This document shows, piece after piece, positions 43,866-54,495 of a stretch of 64,000 nucleotides of DNA (the stretch's first letter is position 1; each line of letters begins with the position of its first letter). Source of the stretch: Tomocerus qinae (Eukaryota; Arthropoda; Collembola; Entomobryomorpha; Tomoceridae); the NCBI GenBank assembly GCA_020055645.1, contig CM034546.1, positions 65,472,001 through 65,536,000 of the forward strand, written 5' to 3'. Below the pieces are notes generated by a model. It was not told the DNA's origin and did no database searches. It saw only the letters and a list, made by a program, of their open reading frames with translations. The translations under genes were made by a program, and so were the position numbers.

Positions 43866-46800
43866 AATTCCTAGATAATAGAGTAAAAAATAATTATTGA
43901 TCATTATCCTTATTTAAACATACAAAACTAATAGTCGTTATTCAATTTGAAAATCCAGACACCAAATATTTAGATTATTCGTTCATTCAATATATCATTC
44001 CCGCACACTCTCACTTACTAAAAAGCACGTAGTATGTATTTGTCTGGTATTTTATTTAAATAAATTTTAGCATTCATGAACGTGTCATTTTTGTAATTGC
44101 ATCATTTATCTATTACAGTTTCAAATTCGACATTTTTATATACTCCATTATCAATTCTAATCCAATAAGATTAATTAACTATTAAGGGAATAAAATATTA
44201 AATTGTCAGCGATTTCAAGATTTTATAGTATAATAGGTCGCGTTTATTTTAGGGTCTCAAAGGGCATAATGCTTCATTAAGCATATAAGTAAATTCAAGT
44301 ATATTTTAATGGGATTATATTAAATTTTGAACTTACCTTATTAATTTTCGCGAAATAATTTGTAATGAATAAAACAATCAAAGTATATTTTTCTTCTTTC
44401 AACTCAATTGCTTATGCTAGAGACTTCGGAAGTAATGAAAACTAACATCAGCAATACCAAAATCCGTCAACGTCAACTCACTACTAAAACATCCTTAAAG
44501 CTTAGCCTTGTTTTATATTGTATTTATTATGTCCCGAGTATCTGAGTCACGACTTCGAGAATATTCGAGATTATTCGAGAATATTCATAAAAATAATGTT
44601 ATCATATTTATCATACTATCATAATACTAGCTGAGTCACTACACCATAATCACACTATGCTAACGGAATATGATTATGGTCAGGTCAGGCCCGGTTGTGA
44701 CGGTTGATTGAATGATTATTGAAGTAAAGGACAGAGACCGGTGGCGATAAAAGACGCAGTTTTTGGTATTAATATTTATTCAATACATTTATAGCAGTTA
44801 CAATGCAGGGAACATATCTCCTGTCTCTGAATGTCATTAAATTAGATGTACATTTTGATCGTATTTTGGAATTACCCGAATTGAAAAGCTATTCAGTCTA
44901 TATTGAAAATACCACTCTTGATGCATTTGTATAAATTTAAGTATAAAATTTTGTATTAAAATTGAGAAATGGTTTTAATAAAATTAAAATAAATATTATT
45001 AAAATTGTGTTGGTAAAATTAAAATGTAGAATTTAGGGGATACTTTAATTTTATGTAGGCCATATCAACTATAGGGCCGCCACTGATCACGTCAGGGTCA
45101 TGCAGTAATGAATTTATGATTCTGTTTACTAAATATACATTATGCTGATTTTGCAGTCTTCACTGGCTAGACTTAACAAAGTGTGAGAACATTCCTTTTG
45201 CAATGCGACACTTTTTATTTAGTCAAAGCAAAAGGATAGGATTAGTTTCAACATAAATATAGAGTAATTATTATTCACTTGAAAAATATCACTTGGAGCT
45301 TCCGACTTCATGAGGGAATATATTTTACTGGCCATGTATTCCATATGAGCCCCAATGCTGAACTTGGGAAAGTGTAATGTCACTCCAGCCCCAGCCGAAA
45401 TAATATACAAAATAGGATATGGTTTACGTTATTTTATCAGTTTATCTCTAAACATTTTTGAACGATAAGAGAATTTAAAAATTTTGTGGCAATGGTATAA
45501 ATATTTTTCAATACAGGGAAAATATTTTTTACTTTCTGAATGTATTTCTCTCACATATTCCTTACTCTTACAGAGTTATAATTTTCAATTAAAAGTAGAA
45601 TCTGAACTCTGCACTTATTAACTGAGCTGAGATAAGATGTATTTTTGTTTGAAATTAGTTAACCCTTTTTGACATACATAGTAGGGCAAGGGACGTAAAA
45701 ATGTTCTTTTGCTCATGAATTAAGCTAAAAGTAAAAAAAATAACGCAAACAGTGTCCTGTTTGGACATTGTACTAGTGTAAAGCCTTGCATGGGAATTGG
45801 AAACAAGCGAAACTAAAATGGTACGACTGCGAATTTTGATTATTGTTCTAATAAGAATAAGGTTCACGGGTTTGAGATGCTGAGTTAATTTATTTTAGTG
45901 TAGTGTACTTCTCTTGTACAAAGATCATTACAAACTGACTTAATAAAAGATGTACTTTTAGCTTAATCTAATTATGTTGTACACATATAAATGTTTACAC
46001 CATTACACCTACTTATATGACAACTTATTGCCCTACTTATTGTTTGCTGTATTACAGCTTACAGACAATTTCTCATGACCTGTCAGGTCAGCACAGCAAT
46101 ATAATGCCTATTTCATTACATTTAACATAATATTAACTAAACTTTACAATTATTCCACGATAAACTATGTCCAACATGGCCTGATTTTAAAAATGTACTA
46201 TGATTATTCTAAACGTCGGAAATGTGTTTTGTATCATTCTACTAGTACACTACAATTACTATAGTGTGATGGTATAATGGTCCAGATCCTAGACCCCGGC
46301 ATTTACAGTATCGGGGTAATCAGAGAACAAAAAAAGTACTCCTTTTTTTACACAAAAGGGAGAAGGTACTACTTTTTCTAAAAAAGCAGTATTTTTTACC
46401 TTTTTTACATTATTTACATGTAAAGTGGAAGTAATTGAGCACGCTGCTGCTACATCAAAAAAGACAAAAAAGGACTAAAATCTTACTCCTACCTATTTTA
46501 TAAAAAAGGCAACAAAGGTGAATCCTGATACTATTTTATTGCTTCTCTTCAAACAGGACAGCTTTTTTATCAATACCTTCCCTGACAGGAAATTTACTCT
46601 TTGTTATAACTTTTGTGGTAGAAATCCCCGAGAAAAGATATACCTATAGATTGTAGAGTTTATATATAATAATGTTCACGAGTATTTCTACCAGTAAGAG
46701 TAAACAAACGAAACTTGCAGTCTACTCTAAAGTTTTTGTTTAGGTACAGCTCAAATGATGGCTCTAAGTTCTTTTACTAAAGCTCATTCTTTTGTTTTGT

Positions 46801-47626
46801 AAGCGAACAAGCAAAATGAATCTCAACTTAATTTGTTAGCAACTTCAACCGTAGATCTATTAAAAGCGATTCCTTATCTAAAGGTTCAATATTGCTTATC
46901 AATTACGTAAACACTAAAATTCATTCGCTCCTGCATTTTATACAGCATAATAAATATCTGCAAATACGATTTTTTATTTACCGGCAAAATAATCCTATAA
47001 TTATTTTCGACCAGCTATAAATATTATGCATAGCCTGAAGATGCATATTGTGACGATTGAGAAATTAAACTTACGAAAAACGATATTGTGAATCATAATG
47101 GTCAAGGCTAATCTTGACGTATAAGCATAATAATATACAAAGTCAAGTAAAATGTCGCAGTTATGAAATTTACTAATCTTTACACACATTACATAAATCA
47201 TACCCCAGACTGGCCCTAGCATAATAGGGCATAATAATTGATCCTAAACGTCACAATATTACTTGCGCATTATTGATGATAGCTTACTTAGAATATTATT
47301 CTTAATTAGAATAAAAGCGTTTCATCTATATAGCTAATAGCTGGGTGGAATGTTTCAATAAAATTTATGCATGTGAACAACAATAGATAAACGCAAGTCC
47401 AATCTGAGATCAATGTTTGAAAACCTATAACATATATTTTCAAATTGGCAATACGCGATTCTGAATTTTTATTTCGGTTAGGGATGAAATGAAACTGATA
47501 TACAATTAAATAAAATTTCCATACAAGCTAATGATTTTGATATTGCAACTTTAATTTGCTAAACTATAGTAGTTAATGAACATGACCATTGAACACAATA
47601 GTAGTAGGATGATCGGATCGTTAACT
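43866..47626. other. Intergenic, relics of the duplicated block
   Basis: About 45700-46200 resembles the 3' flank of profilin copy 1 (17490-17700), and 46740-46840 resembles the profilin 5' flank, with no profilin exons between: a deleted copy is likely. About 46307-46537 may be a MITE (ends CAGTATCGGGGT and ATCCTGATACTA). One possible exon relic is at 45279-45410. Confidence 0.5.
45279..45410 (-). pseudogene. Orphan exon-like fragment, perhaps serpin
   Basis: The minus strand reads GVTLHFPKFSIGAHMEYM and on to APSDIFQ, then a CAA/GTGAAT donor. A Phe-Pro-Lys-Phe strand followed by a helix and DIF resembles serpin strand 6A and neighbours, but no other exon or reactive loop is present. It could be chance. 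Confidence 0.2.
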
Positions 47627-48117
47627 CTAGTATCCATTTTGAATGAGGTAATCTGCAAGTTTTGCAACTACATTTATCGCCTTTTTAGGTTGTCGACCTT
47701 CATCGTCTTCCCCCCAAAATGTGGCTACGAACAAAATTAATTTTGTGTGGTTAGAGGTTGCTTACCAGGATTATCAGATATTATGCTTAACTTTAACCCT
47801 ATGCTAAAAATATTGTAGGTATTTTAATAAACGTATATCAACCGAAACATGCACAAAAATCCAATTTTTCATAAGCTATCCTCAGGACCGTAGCCAGAAA
47901 AGAAACAAAATTTTTAAATACCATTTTACCTTTTTCACCATTTTTAAAATTTTTTCGGGCCGGGAGGGTGTCCACCCTCAGTCTATCCTTTAATCAGAGT
48001 CTACCCACAGAAATTTTCTAGCCCTCCCCCTTAAAAGTCAATTAACTATAATTGATGCGAAGATAATTATAAAATGTTTTACTCCTACACGGAGCCAATT
48101 TTACTTGGCAATTACAA

Positions 48118-48524
48118 TAGTAGTAATCAAAGGTAAAATCGAATCGGATTTGATTTAGATTCAGATTGAAGAAAATGGATCAAATCCAACATAGCTTTTG
48201 AGTGCTCTGATTAAAATAAGTTGACAACTATGACGATTCAATAACAAAAGTAATGATATTCTACAGCTTAGCCAAGGTGAGTGAAATTGTCATGGTAATT
48301 GTCCCTATAACAATTTCACGCTTAGCTAAAAAGTGTTAGGCCAACACTACAACCTGCGATTTTCCAACCAAAATCTTTCTAATCCGAATCTAAATCGTCT
48401 CAGGAGACGATTCGAAAAATTCCGATGAGAACGATACGATTTTCCTGTTCGCGCATGAGCAGACGCAGTTTTGATGCAAAAAAGTAAATCAAATCGGATT
48501 CGATTCTACTTTTGATTACTACTA
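48118..48524. repeat. 407-bp MITE, TAGTAGTAATCAAA ends
   Basis: Imperfect inverted ends of about 40 bp (TAGTAGTAATCAAA, then ATCGAATC and GATTTGATTTA). It contains a second pair of shorter palindromes. Lies in intron 3 of profilin copy 4. Confidence 0.7.
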
Positions 48525-48583
48525 ATGAAATGAAATCGCAAAAACATTCGGGAGAACAAATATTAAGTACAGCAAAATTACCA

Positions 48584-48801
48584 TATCGTCCCTTAAGGAA
48601 CCAAATAGCCTAAACGCCATGTAGCCTAAATGCTGCGCCATGTATGTAGAGAGTGTCTAGGCTATGGAGATAGGCTATTTCGTCCACAAAACGAAAAATG
48701 GAGATAGGCTATTTCGTCCACAAAACGAAAAATGAATTTAGGCTATTTCGTACACAAAACGAAAAGTGGAGATAGGCTATTTGGTTCCTTAAGGGACGAT
48801 A
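48584..48801. mobile_element. MITE with TA target duplication and internal tandem repeats
   Basis: Perfect 28-bp inverted pair: ATATCGTCCCTTAAGGAACC on the left (from 48583) and its complement on the right (to 48802). The outermost TA on each side could be a TA duplication, as made by Tc1/mariner-type transposases. Inside are four copies of a roughly 36-bp unit containing GGCTATTTCGT and CACAAAACGAAAAA. Confidence 0.75.
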
Positions 48802-49760
48802 TGTTCTCGCCTATTGCACGCAAGTGAGTCTTTTAAGTCTTGTATCAAATAGCTATATCAAATTTTAACTCGGTTATCGACGGATATGCAGTTTCGTTTT
48901 TAGCTAATACAATGATGGCTAATACGTAGAATTATTTTGAAAAATTGTCTAAGTTCATGTAAATATTAAAAGGTTTCATTTCTGATGATTTTTGACCTAC
49001 AGCCTTCAACTTTTCTTGATTAAATGTGTCAAAAATGCTATGCGCTTTGTTCAATCGTTCTCAATGAAAAACTAATTTCGAAAAATATTTATTCGAATTA
49101 GTATTGACTATTTGACCCTGTGAATTACATTTTCATTTTCATGGAAATATTCGCCCAATCCTTATTTCTGTGGTGATAATAATCCTGTTCACTTACTGGA
49201 ACGAGTTTTGACCAAAATAACTACTATAGTACTTTCTTTCCCCAAATAGATTGACCATCTACCTTAATGCCCATGTAATTTACTCTACCAATAGTTACTC
49301 CTTTTGCAAAACCTGTCTCTAGGTTTAAACTAATTGTAAACAATAAGTCATTGGTCATAAGCCATTTATTCCCATCAATCATTTATAAATGCAACAAAAA
49401 ATTAATGTTTACTCGAAGATGATTATTAATATCAATTCAGTTTTTATCTTACCATTTGATCTGATGCCACGGTGCCCTCATTCTCAAAAATAATAGGACC
49501 TTTTATGGGGAGCACATAACCTTCTCCCCTCGGAGGAGAATGCGAGTATCCAGATACAGCCTACTCAGATCGTAATTGTGATACATCCTCAATGAAATAA
49601 ATAATAAATAAACGTAAAACTTACGTTTAAGAAGAAGATACCCAGGATTGCTGCAATTATTATACAAAATGCCTTCATTTTTACTACTAGAAATTTTTCA
49701 ACGTAATATCCTTTATTATTGCTTGTTGAACTTCGAATGACATTAAAATTGCAATTGTTT

Positions 49761-49772
49761 CCCCTTTATATA
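49761..49772 (-). promoter_or_regulatory. TATA box of profilin-like copy 4
   Basis: TATATAAAGGGG on the minus strand about 85 bp upstream of the copy 4 ATG, preserved although the coding exons have decayed. Confidence 0.65.
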
Positions 49773-51340
49773 GGTACTAGAAGACTTTACAAATTTTATC
49801 CAAAACTACTGTGATAATTGTATTGATGTTAATTGATTCCAATAATCACCACTAAACAATTAAATACAGATTACTAAATGGTATTTTCCATGCTACTAAA
49901 AATCATGTTTTTGCCTACCAATAATCTTTTACATAAATTATAACTGTTTTACCTTGACATTGACATTAAATGTGTATTGTTGACATTGGAAAACCTTTAA
50001 TTATCTTTTCTTTAGGTTTGCACTGAAAAATAAAAACTCATTATGAGTATGCTACCTGTATTTTATGGATACCTTTTGTATGATTGCAACTCAAACGATT
50101 GTTCTAAGTTTTTCTACACTAAAGCTCATTCACTGCAGTTAGTTTTCTGAGTACTATATTCATTATCACTATGACTATTACAGCGTCAATGCTTGAGTTG
50201 GTGAATGGTGAATAATAAAGTATAGTGTTCAGAAAACTAACCGCAAGACGGCAGTTTTTGTCGCATCGAGTTCATTATTATTTTGATTCGCCTCTAACTA
50301 TTCTGATTTAGCGTAGATAGTTCACCACAGTAGTATACAAATACATAGGATAAGCACTATGTTCTTAACGAAAAATTTAATAAAGGCTTTAAACCCTATT
50401 TTTACACTGATGGAAAACAACTCCAGATAGTTTTCATATGCAAAGTATATTTTATAATTAAATTAGTAAAACGAGAGAAGAATAATGGTCTAGGAAGTTA
50501 GTGTGTCCCTATCTCCTGATACAATGGTTTTTTACATTGTCGCAGTAATGATAAAATGGTTTGTTACTTTATGCCAGCCATGGTAATTTGGTATGTTACA
50601 TTGTAATGTTAAGCAAACGATATTATGGTTCTTGACGAATTCACTAGCCTGTTATTCTTTACAAATCCTTTCTTTTCAATCTGTCAATCTTTTACAAATC
50701 AGTAAAAATGTTTTGTTAAAGGGGCACACCCCCCGTCGAGGTATCTAGCGAAATTTGGCATGAACTCGATGTATTTAAATTTGAGTTGAGCAAAATAACA
50801 TTCAAATTTTACTTTTTTAGGAAATCAAAGAAAACTCAAAAGCGCTTCGGTTTTCAATCTTGCTTTTTTACCTAATATTCGTACAGGGTCCTAGAGGGTC
50901 ACATGTTTCCGTTTTGTTCAAAAAGTCGTTTTTTATTATTTAAAAACAATTATAAACCTATCCCGCCAAAACTTTTTGGTAGAATGGCCACTATGACCTT
51001 TTTAGGTTAAAATCATAAAATAACCGGGTTTTAAGATTTTACCTACCCGTTTGATAGCCAAAAACCCAACCCAACAACCAAAAAAAGCCAAGTTTTTGGG
51101 TTTTACATGCCCTTTTCGGTTGTACTTAAATCTTACTTTGGATGCAACAGGAAACTGACATGCATACAATTGGTTTTAGGTGAAAATAACAGATGTTAAA
51201 GTTTTCGCTTCTGAATTGCCATCTAAAAGACCGGCGATTGGTTTTACCACTCCTGCTCAATTCAAATGTGGTCCTCATAAGCCCCTTGAGATTTCTGAAC
51301 TGCTGGACTGAGCTGAATTTAATTTTAATTTTATTTACAG
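49773..51340. other. Intergenic, one small MITE
   Basis: Duplicated profilin 5' flank to about 50133, then a MITE at 50134-50243. The rest to 51340 has no exon; no kinase N-lobe is present before the fragment at 51341. Confidence 0.5.
50134..50243. repeat. 110-bp MITE, GTTAGTTTTCTGA ends
   Basis: Inverted ends (TGC-GTTAGTTTTCTGA, ACTATA) of about 40 bp. It interrupts the AAAGCTCATT flank that is continuous in the other copies near 20070, 40075 and 46785. Confidence 0.65.
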
Positions 51341-51926
51341 TCCTATGCAATTAAGGGACATCACGGTAACAGCGAAAGATCTTCTCAGATGGTCTCATCA
51401 AGTCTCTAGAGCCTTGGAATATTTAGAGCTCAAAAAGGTCTAAACTTGTTGAAAATAATTAAAAGGAAAATAATTGCAATGATATACATTAAAAATACAA
51501 TTTTATTACATAATCTGCAAAAATTAAAAAATAATAATTTAAATGAAAAGGTTATTCATGGAGATTTGGCATCGAGAAATGTTTTATTATTTGAAAATGA
51601 CATAATAAAAGTTTCTGAATTTGGACTAAACAGGTAGATGCAGCAAAATTTGAAAATAATTATAATCAATTTATCTTTTGATTCATTTGATTTAAATAAG
51701 AATTCATCGACAAGGAACCCCTTCCATTTCAATGGATGACTATTGAAGCTTTAAAAGATTTGTCATTTCCCCACAAATCTGACATCTGGTCATTTGGAAT
51801 CACAATCTGGGAAATATTTTCTCTTGGCGAAACTCCGTATTCTGGGATATCGTGGACAATTGATTTTGTTGACAGGCTTTCTGATGGTTTACGAATCCAC
51901 AAACCGAAATATGCCACCACATCCCT
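51341..51926 (+). pseudogene. Tyrosine-kinase C-lobe fragment
   Basis: Three exon relics, 51341-51437, 51551-51633 and 51715-51926, match exons 11, 12 and 13 of the receptor gene at 54496 with the same or nearly the same lengths. They encode LLRWSHQVSRALEY, IHGDLASRNVLLF, and [20 protein letters not shown]. The second relic lacks the activation-loop part and would break the frame on splicing; its DFG is EFG. No N-lobe, membrane or ectodomain exons are found upstream, and the last exon is missing downstream. It is a partial tandem duplicate, most likely dead. Confidence 0.8.
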
Positions 51927-52676
51927 GTTTGTTCTATTTTAATTGTTTCTTTAAGTTTATTCGTTATGTAAGGAATTTAAAATTCCTCTTAATGCTCGAT
52001 TAGAAATGAGAACAAAAATGATATCCATAAAATGACAAGGCTTGCAATTGGAATGCAAAACCATAAATTTAAGTATAAAGCTTAAAAATAGCAGAGGTTT
52101 CGTTACTTCAACTGATAAGCTGTCCTTTAAGTTGGCTACATTAAGCAAACACGCAATTATTATTTAAACATAATACTTTATTTATATTGTACAGATACAA
52201 TATCCTTGAAAGTTGTTAACGTTTGCAGAAAATACAAAAAATATCTACAAATAAAATGTGCAGGTCTATTGTTTTCCATATTTTCAAATTCTAAAGTAAA
52301 TATAATTTTTTTAGTTCTATAGAACTATCTTACATTTCAGATGCAGTCTGAGTTTTGGGCCCAATTTCATTAAAAAATGAGAAATCCAAATGTGAATAAA
52401 TTAATAGGTGTGAAAATGTCTTTACTTAGGCGTCTTCTTCAAATTACCATAATGACTATAAGAGGAATTCATAATCAACAATCTACTAGATGAAATTCTC
52501 TATAAAGATATTAAATACTGTATTACTAAAAATTAAATTACTAATAAATGCATCCCTGTGCTATAACAAAAACCTGAGATAAAGCAATTTTACCCACCTA
52601 CTTTAATTATCTATCAAACTGGTCTCGTAGTGCATATGTCCACTTCCTTCCTCTAAATTATGTCACATACGACATT

Positions 52677-52843
52677 GAATTAATGTTTTTAATGATGTAC
52701 CCCAAAGCAGATTACCCGACTTCAACACACACGCAACATGCTTTTGTCGGGTGCCTTCCGAAGTTACCCGACAAATACACTTCTTGCTAATAGTGGACTT
52801 CCGGTAAAACTACTTTGGGGTACATTTTTAAAAACATTAATTC
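52677..52843. repeat. 167-bp MITE, GAATTAATGTTTTTAA ends
   Basis: Inverted ends of about 32 bp (GAATTAATGTTTTTAA, GTACCCCAAAG). Inside, ACCCGAC occurs twice and its complement GTCGGGT once. Confidence 0.75.
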
Positions 52844-53704
52844 CACTCTTCTGGTTAGTATTAGCATATTTCTAAAGTAGACCAAAATTTTGAAATATTT
52901 CGTCATCTTTTGCATTAAATCAAAATGACTTGACTATGTTCTTCTTTTTTGATTATTTACTTACCTTGGTATGTAAAAAATTCGATGTAGAAATCATGAC
53001 GTAATCCCATTGTGAAACCAGAAAAATGGGACAAGGTTAAAATCCTAATCCTGGACACCAAAAACACAGAATTTAATTCATACAGTCTTAATACAGAAAT
53101 TGTTTCTTTGACTTAATAATTTATTTCATGACCTACAAATATTTAATCATTTTGTTTAGACAAATGTGTAAGAGTTGTCATTTTACGTACATTAGTATTT
53201 ATTGTCTTTCGTTTCACACTGTACTGCTTATTCGAGAGTTAGGTATTTGACTCATCTGGTATATGTGGCTCATTTACTTTCATTGATTACAAATCATTTC
53301 CAAGTACGTACTTATATATGTCAATGATTCATATAATAGACATTTAATAAACGATAAACCGCTAACTAACGTAAAACATTGTTTTGATAGAATACTTAAT
53401 ATTGTGTTTCTACTTTCTGTGTCATCATAACATGTCGTATTATATGAATATGCATTTCACTAAAATAATAGTAATGATTATTAAAATAAATCTAATCTAA
53501 CCCTGTTTGTGTCTTGCCATGTATTTTAATATTTAGATGTTTATTTAGTAACATTAAAATGTACTCTTTCTGAAAGACATGACGAATTGTTGACTTTTGT
53601 GGCTTTCCGGTTGACTAATTGAAAATACGTTTCTTATACTATTATCACAAAAACATCGTCACAGTATTTATGAATATTTCATATATAATACAAGCACATC
53701 AGAA

Positions 53705-53880
53705 CTGAGTTTCGAGTGGGGGGGGGGCAAACAATGAAAAACTTTGGCTAGACGAAAATGAGTCAAAATGGCCTAGTTGCGAAATTATTTGCTATTTTGA
53801 GAAAAAATTCCCCTTTTCTTGGATTTCCGGAGGGGGGAGGGCTTCTGCCCTTAAAGCCCCCCTCAATACGTTTGATATAA
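53705..53880. repeat. Interspersed repeat, opposite copy of 40423-40612
   Basis: Opens with a run of 10 G, contains AAAATGAGTCAAAATGGCCT and AAAAATTCCCCTTTTCTTGG, and ends CCCCCCTCAATACG. Reverse-complement relative of the unit at 40423-40612. Confidence 0.6.
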
Positions 53881-54495
53881 TATATTATATATATTATATT
53901 ATATCTTATAATATTTAAGTAGAACAAAGGTATCATGATATTTTCCACTGACTTACAATTTATTTCTGAATTACTTGAAACAAATCAATGGTTTTTTGCT
54001 CAAGGGTCTGCTATAATTATTGGAAATATCATATTTAGGTATATTTATATGAGAAACCTATACATATTATAGATACATTGGTGGTTGTACCATTAGTATC
54101 TATTTACATTTTGTAACTAAATTTTCGGGAATAAAATGTTCCAGATGATGGTTCTACAAATAGAAATGTCTATTATGTAATAAGGAATAAAAAATTATTT
54201 GTTATTAGTAAACGTAAAATCAAATGAGTGTTTATTTAATTCTTACAGTTCAATATATGCGAAACCTTGTATAGTGTTGAGAGTGTTGACTTATTGTACA
54301 CTGACGATTGATTCTTAGAAAGCAAACCCACTAGCTCAGATTGCTCAACACAATACTAAGTATTTGCATGATATCACAAGTTTTCTTTATCTTCCTAAGC
54401 CTTTGGACTTTCATTATTATTATTAAGTTTAAATTCTACTACTTGTGTGTAACTCATTCAGTTTTAAATCTGAGCTGTACTTACTGTGAATAGAA

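Larger units (their letters stand above)
47627..49678 (-). pseudogene. Decayed secreted profilin, copy 4
   Basis: All four exons are recognisable at 49625-49678, 49453-49560, 49197-49329 and 47627-47724. Exon 1 still encodes a signal peptide (MKAFCIIIAAILGIFF) and exon 4 a profilin tail (VVAKLADYLIQNGY). Exon 2 has lost the WQSYVDDQL helix. Exon 3 is 39 bp shorter and reads in frame to a TAG; the old frame (GVTIGRVNYMGIK) is only reached with a shift, and a second shift follows before VILVKT. All splice sites and the TATA box survive, so decay is recent or a changed protein is made by other splicing. Intron 3 holds two MITEs. Confidence 0.75.
51927..54495. other. Intergenic, promoter side of the receptor gene
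   Basis: No exon seen. MITE at 52677-52843. G/C-run repeat at about 53705-53880 with a TATATAATATATTATAT palindrome after it. No clear TATA box before 54496. Confidence 0.5.

Noticed and set aside
46307-46537. MITE with CAGTATC ends
   Set aside because: Inverted ends match only in part and no target duplication is visible; mentioned only in the gap note.
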